Shown here: positions 10,177 through 19,262 of the stretch, piece by piece
Layout: each line of letters opens with the position of its first letter
How positions within the stretch are numbered: the first letter of the stretch is position 1
DNA from: Paramoeba atlantica
Taxonomy: Eukaryota > Discosea
Length of the DNA stretch: 64,000 nt
NCBI GenBank assembly: GCA_977017575.1
Contig: CDRNVI010000054.1
Span: 620,001-684,000, forward strand
Direction of reading: 5' to 3'
Translations under genes and position numbers: made by a program
The notes under the pieces: generated by a model
What the model was told of the DNA's origin: nothing
Databases searched by the model: none
Seen by the model: the letters and a program-made list of their open reading frames with translations, nothing else

Positions 10177-10748
10177 ATAAAGATACAGTTTCTGTACCTT
10201 GTTGATTTTCCTTTAGTTCATCTTTTCTTTCCCCGGCAACGGGCATAGTCTTACTGTTTATATGCCCGTTGCCGGCCGGCACTAAGGCCGAAACTGTCCC
10301 TCTTCCTCGGTGAAGCAGGGGACGCGCTTCCACCCCATCACCCCTCCCCGGCTCACTCTTTTAGTGAGTTTTCTTCCCTCCCCGGCTTTCTTCCTTTCGC
10401 GCCTTTTCCTTCCCGGGGAGCCATGCGCCATGGTGGCTTCCCTTGAGGATCACTGGGCGTGACTCTGCCTTGTATTATCGCGAGGCAGCGGTCGGTTGCA
10501 GTGCGCCCCTCCGGCTGCGTAAAGAGGTAGTGAGTTGCCTGGACCACCTCTACCGACTGGGACCGAGTCGGTTGCAGTGCGCCCCTCCGGCTGCGTAAAG
10601 AGAGGGCGAGTTGCCTAGACCCCCTCTACCGACAGAGTCCGTGTCGAATGCCCCTCGGTGCGACATCCGCCATTGCGGATTGCGCTGATGATATCGGCCG
10701 TCGCATCAAGGGCTGTATCTCTGCGCCAGCGAGCGCATGAACATCAAC
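10177..10748 (+). mobile_element. Spliced-leader-headed insertion, copy 2 (candidate SINE-like element)
   Basis: It has the same 5' start as 5998-6735 (ATAAAGATACAGTTTCTGTA, then CCTTGTTG) and the same nested stem with compensating changes: CCTTTAGT 10210-10217 with ACTAAGG 10281-10287, enclosing CCGGCAAC..GTTGCCGG. The middle differs from copy 1 and contains two tandem structured units (10491-10633). The 3' end carries TGCGC 10722-10726 pairing with GCGCA 10733-10737, then TGAACATCAAC. No poly(A) tail or target duplication; LRR sequence was lost at the site. Confidence 0.65.
10491..10633. repeat. Two tandem 67-base structured units
   Basis: Units at 10491-10557 and 10567-10633 (76-base spacing). 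Each can fold into a closed three-way shape: outer GTCGGT/ACCGAC, inner GCAG/CTGC, and a second arm AGAGGT/ACCTCT in unit 1 or AGAGAGGG/CCCCCTCT in unit 2. The arm changes length between units but keeps pairing. They lie inside the insertion 10177-10748 and could be a captured small RNA. Confidence 0.55.
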
Positions 10749-10861
10749 TATCGTATAATGTGAACTTGCGTAGCAACATAACAAAATCGCCATTCCCTGA
10801 AGATGTGCAAGAGTTCGGTTTGTGCGTATATAACACACAGATAAAGCTGGAGAATCATTGA

Positions 10862-11440
10862 ATCAGATAAAAAGATAGAGAGAATAAAGAGAATTTAAAG
10901 AGAATAAAGAGCATGATAAAGGGAATAAAAATGTGTGGGCGGGGGATTTAGGGGGAGCTTCATTCATTCAATAAATTTTATTGTTTTTGGAAGATCTTAT
11001 AAACTTTCTTACCTCAAAAAAGTGTACGACCTACCGTACCCCCTTGATTAATTTCTGTCGCTCAACACCAATGCAATGTGCATAACAGACAACACATCCA
11101 CAACGTGTATAACAGTCTAAAAGCAATATCTGAGAACTGTGATTTGATAGAAGTTGTCTTACAAAAACGTATTGTTTACTTTATCTACGTCGCATGTGGC
11201 TTCTTGGAAACTCCGCAGTTTCCAGTCCCAAGCCTGGAGCAGGTCGCTCAAAGACCGGGAGAGGAGGGGGGAGCGATCATTCGGTCGAGTTGTACGCCTT
11301 GAATTGGATGTGTCAGTCTTGCCGATGACATTCGAACCGTATAGGGCTGGACTTAGCATGCTGCAGGGCAGTTAGACATGGTGAAGTACCGCAACACTCT
11401 CATGTTCCCGCTGGTAGGCTGTAACATTGGATGTCACATG
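10862..11440. other. LRR 3' flank, no gene
   Basis: Near-copy of 7195-7810: purine-rich 3' flank, CCAAGCCTGGAGCAGGTC segment, then direct repeats derived from the recombinase end. No coding region recognised. Confidence 0.55.
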
Positions 11441-11444
11441 CTGG

Positions 11445-12060
11445 TTAGTTACGGGGAGTTGGACTCCCTTGGCGCTGGTAGGCTGTGACATTGGATTGTT
11501 CTGACGAGTGAGACCGCCATCGTCCCATTAATTGCCTCTCTGAAATAGGAACACCACGGACTCGAAGCTCAGTGGCCTTCCCATGCCGCAATGAATGCAT
11601 AGTCCATGTTCGAGTGTTCAAGTGGTGAGCTGCATCATTTATAAGTTTATTAGTCAAACCTCCTGTGGGTAACTGCATGCTCCCTGGCACGTCACTACGC
11701 TCGCGTATGTTATCTTCGACGCTTAATATGTGATCGCCATTTTTCTCGTGTAGTATGACCCCCCATGTAATTGCTTGAGCAATGCCACAGGCGTGTTTAC
11801 ACCCTATTGGAAGCACACTTGGTTTCAAGATTTTTCGCCCGAGTCGGACGCAACATACTTGACCGAAGGTATCAGAAGTAGGCACTTGATAATACATGTT
11901 CTTTATGTTTAGGTGCAAAAATCTTATTTTTTTTGTTGTACAATCCCCAGCTTAATAAGTGATATAATAAGGTCCTGGGTGCTTGGTAGACTAAAGTTAA
12001 CTTTGTAGTCGAGACAATTGTCGTTTGCCCATCTCAAGTTGAAGATAGCTCGAGCGTATT
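11445..12060 (-). pseudogene. VIPER/DIRS-like RT fragment fused to a recombinase end
   Basis: Reading from 12060 downward, RT N-terminal residues appear (AKYARAIFNLRWAN..FSLPSTQDL). After a frame change comes LNIKNMYYQVP and LPIGCKHACGIAQAITWG, typical of DIRS/VIPER reverse transcriptases. At about 11670 the frame passes without a stop into a tyrosine recombinase C-terminus (HSLRHGK, LMGRWRS, VTAYQRQ). The catalytic RT aspartates (xDD) are not present because the fusion removed them. The fused frame is 157 residues (11445-11918). It lies on the same strand as the gag-like and recombinase genes at 15038-16656, and so is probably the remnant of the same element's RT. Confidence 0.65.
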
Positions 12061-12757
12061 TGGCACTTGGAAGTCAGTCATGCTGCGCGCTTCGCGTTAA
12101 AAACTACCACCGCGTTTAACGAAGCGACTAAAAAAGAAAAATCGCCGAAAGATCATGGATAAACTATTTTTTTCAGTGAAAATGCCCGATTTTTGGGCCA
12201 AAAATGCGAAATTTTAACCCGAATTTGGGCCGTTTTTGAAGCCTTACCAGTAGGGGTAGGAGGCGCATCTGACGGAAAAAACATCGTAGAATGGTAGCTG
12301 AGGTCCCAAACTCTCAAAATACGTTTTAGGGGTCGATTTTGGAAAAATATTGTTTTTACTTTTTTTTGGTCAAAAATATTTTTTTTTGGGTCCCCCCAAA
12401 AATTTCGGAAATTTCGACCTTGTCGGACCCCTCCTACGTGTACCAGGGGGTGTCACCCCCAGGTGTGGGGGTGGAAAATCATCGCCGCGGCATACTCTAC
12501 CACTTCCGCGCGCTCGATTTTGAAAAGCAAAAAATTTGAAAAAAAATCGCGACGTATACCCCCCCCATGGACCCCCCCTAGACCCCCCATTTTTTTCAAT
12601 TTTTTTTTTCAGTTTTGGACCACCGGAGCCCCCTTTTATATTTTTTTCTTCTATTATATTACTGTGTTCCTCTTTATATTTTCACTGTTTTTGTTCACTT
12701 TTTTTTCAATAATCGAGGGTACAGCGGTAGTTATACAACCACCGCAATATATGCTTT
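12060..12757. repeat. Dispersed repeat, copy of 53300-54180
   Basis: It starts with one arm of the long hairpin seen complete at 53281-53369 (GCGCGCTTCGCGTT), continues through T-runs and C-runs (12541-12610) and ends GGTAGTTATACAACCACCGCAAT. It interrupts the retroelement on the minus strand between its RT and the frame at 12757-13071. No coding capacity recognised; probably a non-autonomous element. Confidence 0.65.
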
Positions 12758-13071
12758 CTAAAGCGTTCAGAGTTCGGGGAGCTCTCTAAAGTCGGCACTA
12801 TTGTGTCCCTATCGATGAGACATAGTTTCAAAAGTGAGATTGCACTTTTCGTGAAACGAGCACATGAGACCGATAGTAAGTCAACTTTGAAACCCCCGAC
12901 GTTATCTATTGTGCAAAGTGGGTCATCGTCGGAGGCCCATGCCCCTCGCGATTTGCTTTCCGGTGGTGGCAGGGCATCGTATATTCGTTCTATCCCGTAA
13001 ATTTTGTCACGAGGGTAATCGTTTCTCATTGGTCGTGAATAATACGTGAAAGCCCATACCAATAGAACCAT
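12757..13071 (-). pseudogene. Unrecognised frame, likely N-terminal part of the VIPER-like RT gene
   Basis: A minus-strand frame starting with Met at 13071 (AFTYYSRPMRNDYPRDK). Its last residues run into the dispersed repeat that begins at 12757. I do not recognise a domain. Its position between the recombinase gene (15038-15994) and the RT fragment (11675-12060), on the same strand, makes it a plausible piece of the third gene of the element. It could also be unrelated debris. Confidence 0.35.
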
Positions 13072-13801
13072 AAAATACTGTCGTCAAGTCGTCAGGGGTG
13101 ATGCTACACATTCGTGAGCTGATGCCCATCTAATCTGGGCGTCAACACTAAAGTGTACTCTACAATCTCAAAGCCTGACCACTTGTATAGTGTCTGAAGC
13201 ACGAGTATACGCTCGAGTTATGTTTCCGGGTTGCTGTATAATTTATAAATCCCAATATACTTAGTATAATAAATAATCTTAAGAGCGTGCATATACTGTT
13301 ACCCCCCCCTTACTTAGCCCCCACTTTTTGGCCCAAAACTTTTTGGCCCTAAAACATACTTTGTGGTGAAGTAAGGGGGGTGGTGAAGTAAGGGGGGGAT
13401 TATTAAGTTGTCAAGTTCCTCCAGTAAAATCCTTATCGCCCGTCATGCTCACTTCAGGGTTGAATGAAATTTTCTGTTTCACGCTTGCCATAGTTCGGAA
13501 AGATCATTGACTTCATAAAATGAATTAAAAGATCATTGACTTCTACAGAAAGTAACTAACATCATGAAAATACGCTACGCCCGAATTTAGTTTCTAATGT
13601 GCCGGCTTAAATATATAAAATGAAGAAAGAAAATATGATACCTATAGAGGCTTTGCAAGACACTAAGTAAAACCACAGAAAAACTTAGATACGACGAATA
13701 TTAAAAACGGTGCTGTGGACGTAAAAAGCTGGGGAAGGTGAGGTGCGCTAAGCCCCAACACTGCCGAAAATATATGCAGTGTCCCTGACCTGCGGCCATC
13801 G

Positions 13802-13999
13802 TTAGTGCTTTGCGCAGAAATTGTCATTCTCTTCCCCCTTTTCTTCAATTGCACACATGTGATGAAATTTCGTTAAACACCCAGGTTCACTACACTCCCG
13901 TAGAGTTAAATTCACTCGCGTGCAATAACAACACTCCTGTACTGGGGTTGCGTTAAGCGCTGGATTCCTGTTACGCGCTGACTCTATGGCGGACTTCAT
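13802..13999 (-). pseudogene. Cys/His zinc-binding tail of pogo-like transposase
   Basis: A 65-residue frame with CCYC, CSEPGC, FHHMC and a final CAKH, a PHD-like or similar zinc-finger spacing. It is downstream of and on the same strand as the CENP-B-type frame 14176-14799. The catalytic DDE region between them is lost or too frameshifted to read. Function inferred only from position and cysteine pattern. Confidence 0.45.
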
Positions 14000-14175
14000 G
14001 ACTTTCGCTTCTTCTTCTCCTTCCCTGTAGTTAAAACCTTTACGCGCTTTGTCCCTTTAGTGTCGTATGTGATTTCATTGACGGGCTCCCACACAACACA
14101 GGTCTCGTCCCGTGACGATTACAGCGTATCCCCCGCGATCACAATTTCGCAGAGCTATCATATTCAAAAAGGCTT

Positions 14176-14799
14176 CTATACGCTCGTCCATGTCTTTTGG
14201 GACCATTTGGGTTGCTCCATTGACTCTTCGTCGCGAAATATTGGCGAAGATGCAAAAACGAATCCAAAAATTTTCTTTTCCTTTGTCGGTAAGGGAACAG
14301 AAGTGCTCTGAAATTTCAGCAAAGTACCCCAACATTGTCGGTTTCGTGCCGAAAGAGACTCGCGTAGCAAAAGCAGTTGCGACAACCCTTTTTCATATAA
14401 TTCTTTATTTGCTCGAGGGGGGTGGTACTGAAACAATTTCCCAAAGCCAAGTTGAGTAAATTTATGCCAATCTTCTTTTTTCCGATAAACTCTATGTACC
14501 GTGCTTACCTCGACCTTGTAATCTCGGGCGGCGACGCTTATAGACTTGCCGGCATCTATACTAGCACATAGGTTGTTTTTTTGTTGTATGGTAAGATCCA
14601 TCCGAACCTTCCGCGGCTGCTCAGCAAGCTGGTTAGATGCATTCAACATTAATGCGGTGGATGGGGTAGTTGAAGTATCATCGGGGAAGAGCAGTACGGC
14701 AACAGTTTCGTGTGGCAACGGTGAGGATTGAGTCACTTGGCTCGCGTTAAAGAATAGAAGTGGTGGGGCCATCGTGTATTGAATAAATATTGAAATCAA
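14176..14799 (-). pseudogene. pogo/Tigger-like transposase, N-terminal part with CENP-B-type HTH
   Basis: In the 207-residue frame, residues of the segment LTIQQKNNLC to VHRVYRKKEDW form the psq/CENP-B N-terminal helix-turn-helix that binds transposon ends (SISVAARDYKVEVSTVHR). The second DNA-binding domain and the DDE domain are not readable, and the last about 60 residues look out of frame. It lies within C-run terminal repeats with TA targets, as expected for the pogo branch of Tc1/mariner. A host CENP-B-like gene is unlikely given the transposon ends. Confidence 0.65.
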
Positions 14800-15037
14800 T
14801 GAAATTTTACAATTTCTGACTGAATTTCTGAAATGTGGTGAAGTAAGGGGGGAGGTGAAGTAAGGGGGGGTAACGGTATCTTGCGGTATGCGAGCCGCTA
14901 TCTAGTATATGGTGCTGTATGTACATTACATACGCTATCCAGTCTGCAACAGATATGCTGTGCAATAAACGAAGAAAAAGTGGTCAGCGGATTGTGGTTT
15001 TACATTGGCGTACGTAAACGAAAGGGAAAGCAAAAGA

Positions 15038-15994
15038 TTACACTATAGAATATGCTTCCGCGCTGAATGCGGACATCCATCGACCTCGTAAAAGTCGTGT
15101 AGAGAGCTCACTGCCTTGGCGGGTGAGGTGACCGGCACCCCCATGACGGAGACAGTGGAACGACCAACTCTGGCGCTTATTCCATTTAAAATGTGCAGCT
15201 GCTGCACATATCAAGGCGTTAGCCTTGACTTTGTTCCAGTACGGAAGTAGTAGAACGGTAGTACCGACGTTTTTTAGGTAAGTTAATAGATGCTGAACTT
15301 CTGGTACGAGTACGATGTCAACCTCATAGTGGAGGCGTCCTTTTCCACCACGAACCCGTAGAGTCGCAGTTTCTGTCTCGACATCGTCTCTGCGTAATAA
15401 CGCCATTTCACTATGCCGCAAGAGGCCGAAATACGCTATAGCAAAGCCCCGAGCGTATTCTAATTCCTCAGCCTCACGGCAATACTCTGTCAGTTGTGTT
15501 AGTTGGTCAAAGGTAATCGAGCCCCTGGGTTGGGGATCCAGGCACAAACGAGTGGCTCCTTTGAACCGCCGTCGAAAACGGGTCGTTTGTGCCAAGCATC
15601 GCTCTATAGGTGTCTCTTCAAGTTGCCGCCATACTAGGGCAGCGCGTAAAGCCTCTAGCCTTGATGCTCGATAAAATCGAGATAGGCATACACAAAGAGC
15701 CAAAAAGGCTTCTTCGGTAATGTTGCATACGCCGTGTACTCCCAAGAAATGCTCGATACTTGAGAAGTTAAGGGATCGCCTTCGAGCAGTTTCTGGGGCT
15801 ACAGCAAGTTGGGCGAGCTGTGAGTGGACGTTTGCTTGAAGCAAACGTTGTGTTTCATCTTGTACTATTTGATCACTTATACGGTGACGTCTAAGTTGTG
15901 GCATAATTGAGTCTTCAAGAGAAATAGTGAATATCTGTTCAAATAACTCTTGAACTAACTTGGTATGACTGTAGGTCGATGTTACAGGGACCAA
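15038..15994 (-). CDS. Tyrosine recombinase of a VIPER/DIRS-like element, intact
   Basis: A 318-residue protein. Residues 1-150 are the helical N-terminal part. The catalytic part has Arg193 in FGLLRHSEMALL, His280-x-x-Arg283 in FHCLRHGG, Trp306 in RGRW and the nucleophile candidate Tyr315 in AEAYSIV, the full R..HxxR..W..Y set. It should cut and join DNA to integrate the circular copy of the element. It overlaps the end of the gag-like gene by 13 bases in another frame, suggesting coupled expression. Order gag, recombinase, RT on the minus strand matches VIPER elements. It is distinct from the recombinase fragments behind the LRR genes. A Crypton-type element without RT is the alternative, if the RT at 11675-12060 is unrelated. 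Confidence 0.8.
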   Translation of the reverse strand: MVPVTSTYSHTKLVQELFEQIFTISLEDSIMPQLRRHRISDQIVQDETQRLLQANVHSQLAQLAVAPETARRRSLNFSSIEHFLGVHGVCNITEEAFLALCVCLSRFYRASRLEALRAALVWRQLEETPIERCLAQTTRFRRRFKGATRLCLDPQPRGSITFDQLTQLTEYCREAEELEYARGFAIAYFGLLRHSEMALLRRDDVETETATLRVRGGKGRLHYEVDIVLVPEVQHLLTYLKNVGTTVLLLPYWNKVKANALICAAAAHFKWNKRQSWSFHCLRHGGAGHLTRQGSELSTRLLRGRWMSAFSAEAYSIV

Positions 15995-16656
15995 ACACCG
16001 AGCCGAATACCTTCTGGTTCGCCGTTGGCTATCGGTGAATCCGGAGGGGAGTCTGCCAAGAGCTTTGCGTAATGCAAAGTGTCAGGTCGGTTCCCCACTG
16101 ATTCCTTCACAGCCCTTTTTACTTGTTGAACAAACCAAGGTTCTGTGGTGAAACCGGTGTCCGTGAGGCTTTGGTGCAGTTGGTTACCGCACCGAGGATC
16201 TTCGCGCGTTCCGATAAGCGTGCGAAATGCAGTGCGAAGATCCTTGCTGTTGCGCTCGTCTCGGAGGGGAGTGCTAGCCTCTTGGACGACCAGATTGCTT
16301 TCATTTTCCTCCAACTCTGACTCGAGTGCGCAAATCGCATCACGTAGTGCCACAAGAACAGTTTGGGCAACGTGTTCCGAGGTGAAATCTCCGCGCAACA
16401 TAGCTTCAAGTGTGCGGCGGACGATGCGGGCTCCATTCACGGTGTTTCCCTTTGCAGATGTGACAGCAGCGCTTTCGAGAATGGGCGTGATAGCCTTTTT
16501 CTCCTTTACGTACTGAATCGCTTTTGGGAGACTCGCAACTAATTCATCCCGTACAGTTACACCCAATCGTTTAAGGGAACATAACTCAAAGAAAGCACTT
16601 TTTGGACTTTCTGTTGTGTAGCTTTCTGGGACAAGGTTAGGTAAGGCGTCGGGCAT
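15982..16656 (-). CDS. gag-like first protein of the VIPER/DIRS-like element
   Basis: A 224-residue acidic, helix-rich protein with no recognised motif and no zinc knuckle. It begins at an ATG at 16656 and ends 13 bases inside the recombinase gene. By position it is the first gene of the element, where VIPER and DIRS elements carry a gag-like protein that packages RNA. The assignment is by order only. The intact length and overlap with an intact recombinase suggest this half of the element decayed recently or is still under constraint. Confidence 0.5.
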   Translation of the reverse strand: MPDALPNLVPESYTTESPKSAFFELCSLKRLGVTVRDELVASLPKAIQYVKEKKAITPILESAAVTSAKGNTVNGARIVRRTLEAMLRGDFTSEHVAQTVLVALRDAICALESELEENESNLVVQEASTPLRDERNSKDLRTAFRTLIGTREDPRCGNQLHQSLTDTGFTTEPWFVQQVKRAVKESVGNRPDTLHYAKLLADSPPDSPIANGEPEGIRLGVWSL

Positions 16657-17334
16657 AAATTTAAGGAGGTATTGATAATTTATTGAGATTAGGACGCATG
16701 CTGTAAGATACGTTTGTTTTGGAATCCTGAGTGCAATATGATAGATAATCTTTCGTGTCTTTATATCTGTATCTCACTAATTTTATTCTAGATATAAGAT
16801 CTAGTGCACTTTTTCAGGACTTGAAATTTTTTGGCCGTTGATTCAAATGCCTGGATGTTCCACCTTAGAGCACGAGGTGTTTTCCTGTCTGCAATGCCAC
16901 GATGTAAGGGATTGCAAGTATGTATTTAGGATCGGCAGTACAATGCTATAGCAACTAGTGCAATAATTCAATAAAGCAAGTATAAAACTTCTTTAATCGA
17001 TGTCCTGATACACCTGTTGAAGGCGTCTCGAACTATCTACGTGCTCAGCAATGTTCACCGTGTACGCTCCAGCGCTGACTGGCGTTGCGTGGGACAAGTC
17101 TATTAATGTCCCTGATCGTTTAAAGGTCGTGTCGCGAGCCTCACTTTTCTGTGCTCAATATCACTGCGAGAAAACAGCGAGAAAACTGCGAATAGAAAAC
17201 TGCGAATATCACTGCGAGAAAACAAGTTATGAGAAAAACCTTACTTGCGTTGGTATCCCTTTCAAAGATTAAAAGAAAATCGGGACCGGAACTAAATCCC
17301 TACTTAAATAGTCTCTATGAGATAGTGAATGACT
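16657..17334. other. Intergenic stretch, no gene
   Basis: Upstream sequence of the VIPER-like element, then unrecognised sequence. A small local repeat of CACTGCGAGAAAAC / CTGCGAATA lies at 17160-17225. Any terminal repeat of the VIPER-like element should be here, but I could not pair one convincingly. Confidence 0.4.
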
Positions 17335-17612
17335 TGAGACACCTTACGGCGAGCTGAACTATTCCTTAACTGAATGCTCTCTCTAGGAGATTCAACAACT
17401 AAAAACGCCCTATGGCGAACTAAACTGCTCCCAAGTGAGAATTTTCTATGATAGAGTCAACGACTCAAAAACGCCCTATGGCGAAATAAACTGTTCCTAA
17501 GTAACTAAACACTTTAAAAGTGTTGTTACGTGACTATATTCGATGATAGAGTCAACGACTCAAAACGCCCTACGGCGAACTAAACTGCTCCTAAGTGGGT
17601 ATTCTCTATGAT
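17335..17612. repeat. Degenerate minisatellite, about 65-90 bp unit, four copies
   Basis: The unit contains ACGCCCTATGGCGAACTAAA, then CTGCTCCTAAGTG and CTATGATAGAGTCAACGACTC. Copies are centred near 17350, 17410, 17480 and 17570. The third copy carries an extra about 25 bases with the hairpin ACACTTTTAAAGTGTT. Nothing coding. Confidence 0.7.
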
Positions 17613-17875
17613 ATAATTTTCCACATCTGCGCTGCAATGCCAGGGTAGGCGTCCGACCTATGCCGGTTGCAGAAGTGCACTTCACTGCCCTGAGCAGGTG
17701 CTAGTGAAGTATTACATCCGTTTTTGTCGTCGCTTCGACGTCTTTCTCTCAGGTGAATTCGCCCTTTCATGCTCCTTGTCCGCTGAACGCTTGGTACGTC
17801 TCTCATGCAACTCTGTATTTTTGGCATCACATTCCCCAGGCAAACGCTCCTTTTCAGGAGAATCCACTCCAGCCC

Positions 17876-18250
17876 CTACAGATGGCGAGGTACCATCGAG
17901 AGAGGATCACCGTCTGTAATCTTGTAGTAATCCCGTCTTTTCCCTAATGGCTTAGGTATTTGGCCAATGTGTTTCCAAGGGAGATTCATGGTTTGAATGG
18001 TTTCCGGGCTAACCCTTTGAGCTTCTGAAGCACTTGTCGAAGTCCTTCTCCTCCTTATTTCTGAGGCTGGGACTATTTTTCTCGACCCTGCAAGCGCCAA
18101 GGTGTCTGCCTTCTCGTTGTAAATGTTCCCGTTGTGAGACTTCACTTTACACACGTAACACCTTTTATCTCTCGATTGGAGCGTTCGAATTTCTCGATCC
18201 GATTTCTCAAGGATACCCCCATTTGGTAGATTGTTATACCCAATGATTCG
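17876..18250 (-). pseudogene. RNase H fragment of a LINE-like element
   Basis: On the minus strand VLVSDGES (first part) and, after a one-base frame change near 18165, VKSHNGNIYNEKADTLALAG. This matches the SDS and VKGHsG..gNE.AD.LA segments of type-I RNase H domains in non-LTR retrotransposons such as the ingi/L1Tc group. The following residues (to 17876) are not recognised. No reverse transcriptase is adjacent. Confidence 0.6.
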
Positions 18251-18291
18251 CCGTCGGAGACGAGTACGATGGAAAAAAATCCATACATAGA

Positions 18292-18375
18292 ACGGCTCCC
18301 TCCCGTTAGAACTTCTTCCTCGACAAATGGTCGGTCTTCATCTGACTTCTAACCAATTTTCTGGGGTATTGGACT
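18292..18375 (+). pseudogene. LRR gene fragment of the 49526-50233 type
   Basis: About 84 bases closely match 49845-49930, the RSLPLECLPQQMVGLHLTTN repeat region of the LRR gene at 49526. They join without a spacer to the hAT-derived block at ACTCATCGGATAGATGC. This is the only trace of that LRR subfamily outside 49526-50233. Confidence 0.7.
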
Positions 18376-19262
18376 CATCGGATAGATGCCGTTTTTTGTT
18401 CTCAATGTGGAGCGTGTGCCCAAATTCTCGTTTCGTATGTGTTTCTGAGTAGTTCCGATTGGTTGCTTGTCGGAAGACTCGAATGTGTTTATAAATGTGA
18501 TTATTTTTGAGAACCAGTGCTTTTCCAATAATCTTCCACAACTTGACGTTGCATAATCGTCCAACATGAGATCGAATTCCGCTTCAAGAATCTCTCGTGT
18601 TCCATTATTTGCAAAAGTCGTCGCACCCTACTCTTTATCCCGAAGTATACTAACATTGCTTCAACGACAATACGCTTCATCTGATTGACAGCTTTGTCCG
18701 TAGAAACATCCGTGTATTTGGCTAAGAGACTTTTTTCAATTAATTTTTAATTGGCTAAGAGACTTATTTTAAGGAGAAAGAGAGCACAGAGTATAAAAAC
18801 AGGTGACCGTAGCTGCTTGTGATAGCGCATCCGAAGATACTGTGCAAGATTTGAGCTGCCTCCCGTGGCAGTATACCACTGTTCGAAAATGGTAAAGAAA
18901 CCATTCACGCATTGAAGATCAGTCGTGTCGGATGTTTCACACAAATTGCCGAGTGCACGAAGTGGAATAAGTAAATGAAATATTTTCATCATATTCTCCT
19001 GGTCTCACATTGTTAACGAAGCTGCTGTTTCCGAGGAGTTGCTTGCTTTGAGCGCAGCTCGAATCTGCTCATACCCTGACCACCAGCGCGTCTCATTCTT
19101 TTTAGGAAGAGTATTTCCCGTGCTTCCTTTGTATCAGTCGCTAAGCGCAAGACATGTAATCCACTCAGGTATTAATGAGGTCCTTTGCCAACACGGACGC
19201 TGCGCCTCGCAAATAATATCATTTGCATAGAAGTTGTACAACATGTGGTACACCAACACGGT
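18376..19262 (-). pseudogene. hAT-like transposase C-terminal fragment, copy 1
   Basis: The minus strand shows, across frame changes, PKKNETRWWSGYEQIRAALK (the TRWxS..yemi segment that follows the CxxH box in hAT transposases), then IFHLLIPLRALGNLCETSD and FFTIFEQWYTATGGSSN, resembling the middle of the C-terminal half. The dimerisation motif was not found. Two more copies lie at 22018-22860 and 50640-51500. This copy has a private insertion of TTTTTAATTGGCTAAGAGACTT near 18745. Confidence 0.55.

Larger units (their letters stand above)
9816..10861 (+). pseudogene. LRR gene, internal part replaced by insertion
   Basis: The head (9816-10176) is a good LRR N-terminus: start ATG, KRRKV basic cluster, Trp and Cys cap residues, and the LPHSLY segment. 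The tail (10749-10861) is the conserved C-terminal end IKLENH. Between them the repeats are gone and a spliced-leader-headed insertion (10177-10748) takes their place. A hybrid frame of 129 residues starts at 9816 and stops at 10205, inside the insertion. The head differs from 3677-4573 at several codons, so it is an older copy. Confidence 0.85.
13302..14870 (-). mobile_element. pogo/Tigger-like DNA transposon (inactive)
   Basis: Both ends are C-run/TTACTT inverted repeats next to TA (13300-13301 and 14871-14872): CCCCCCCCTTACTT at the left, AAGTAAGGGGGGG at the right, with a second GGTGAAGTAAGGGGGG copy just inside. The left end also contains an inward-facing copy (13363-13398), forming a 97-bp foldback. 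Inside, on the minus strand, lie a CENP-B-type helix-turn-helix (14176-14799) and a Cys/His segment (13802-13999). The element is inserted in the VIPER-like element downstream of its recombinase gene. Confidence 0.75.
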
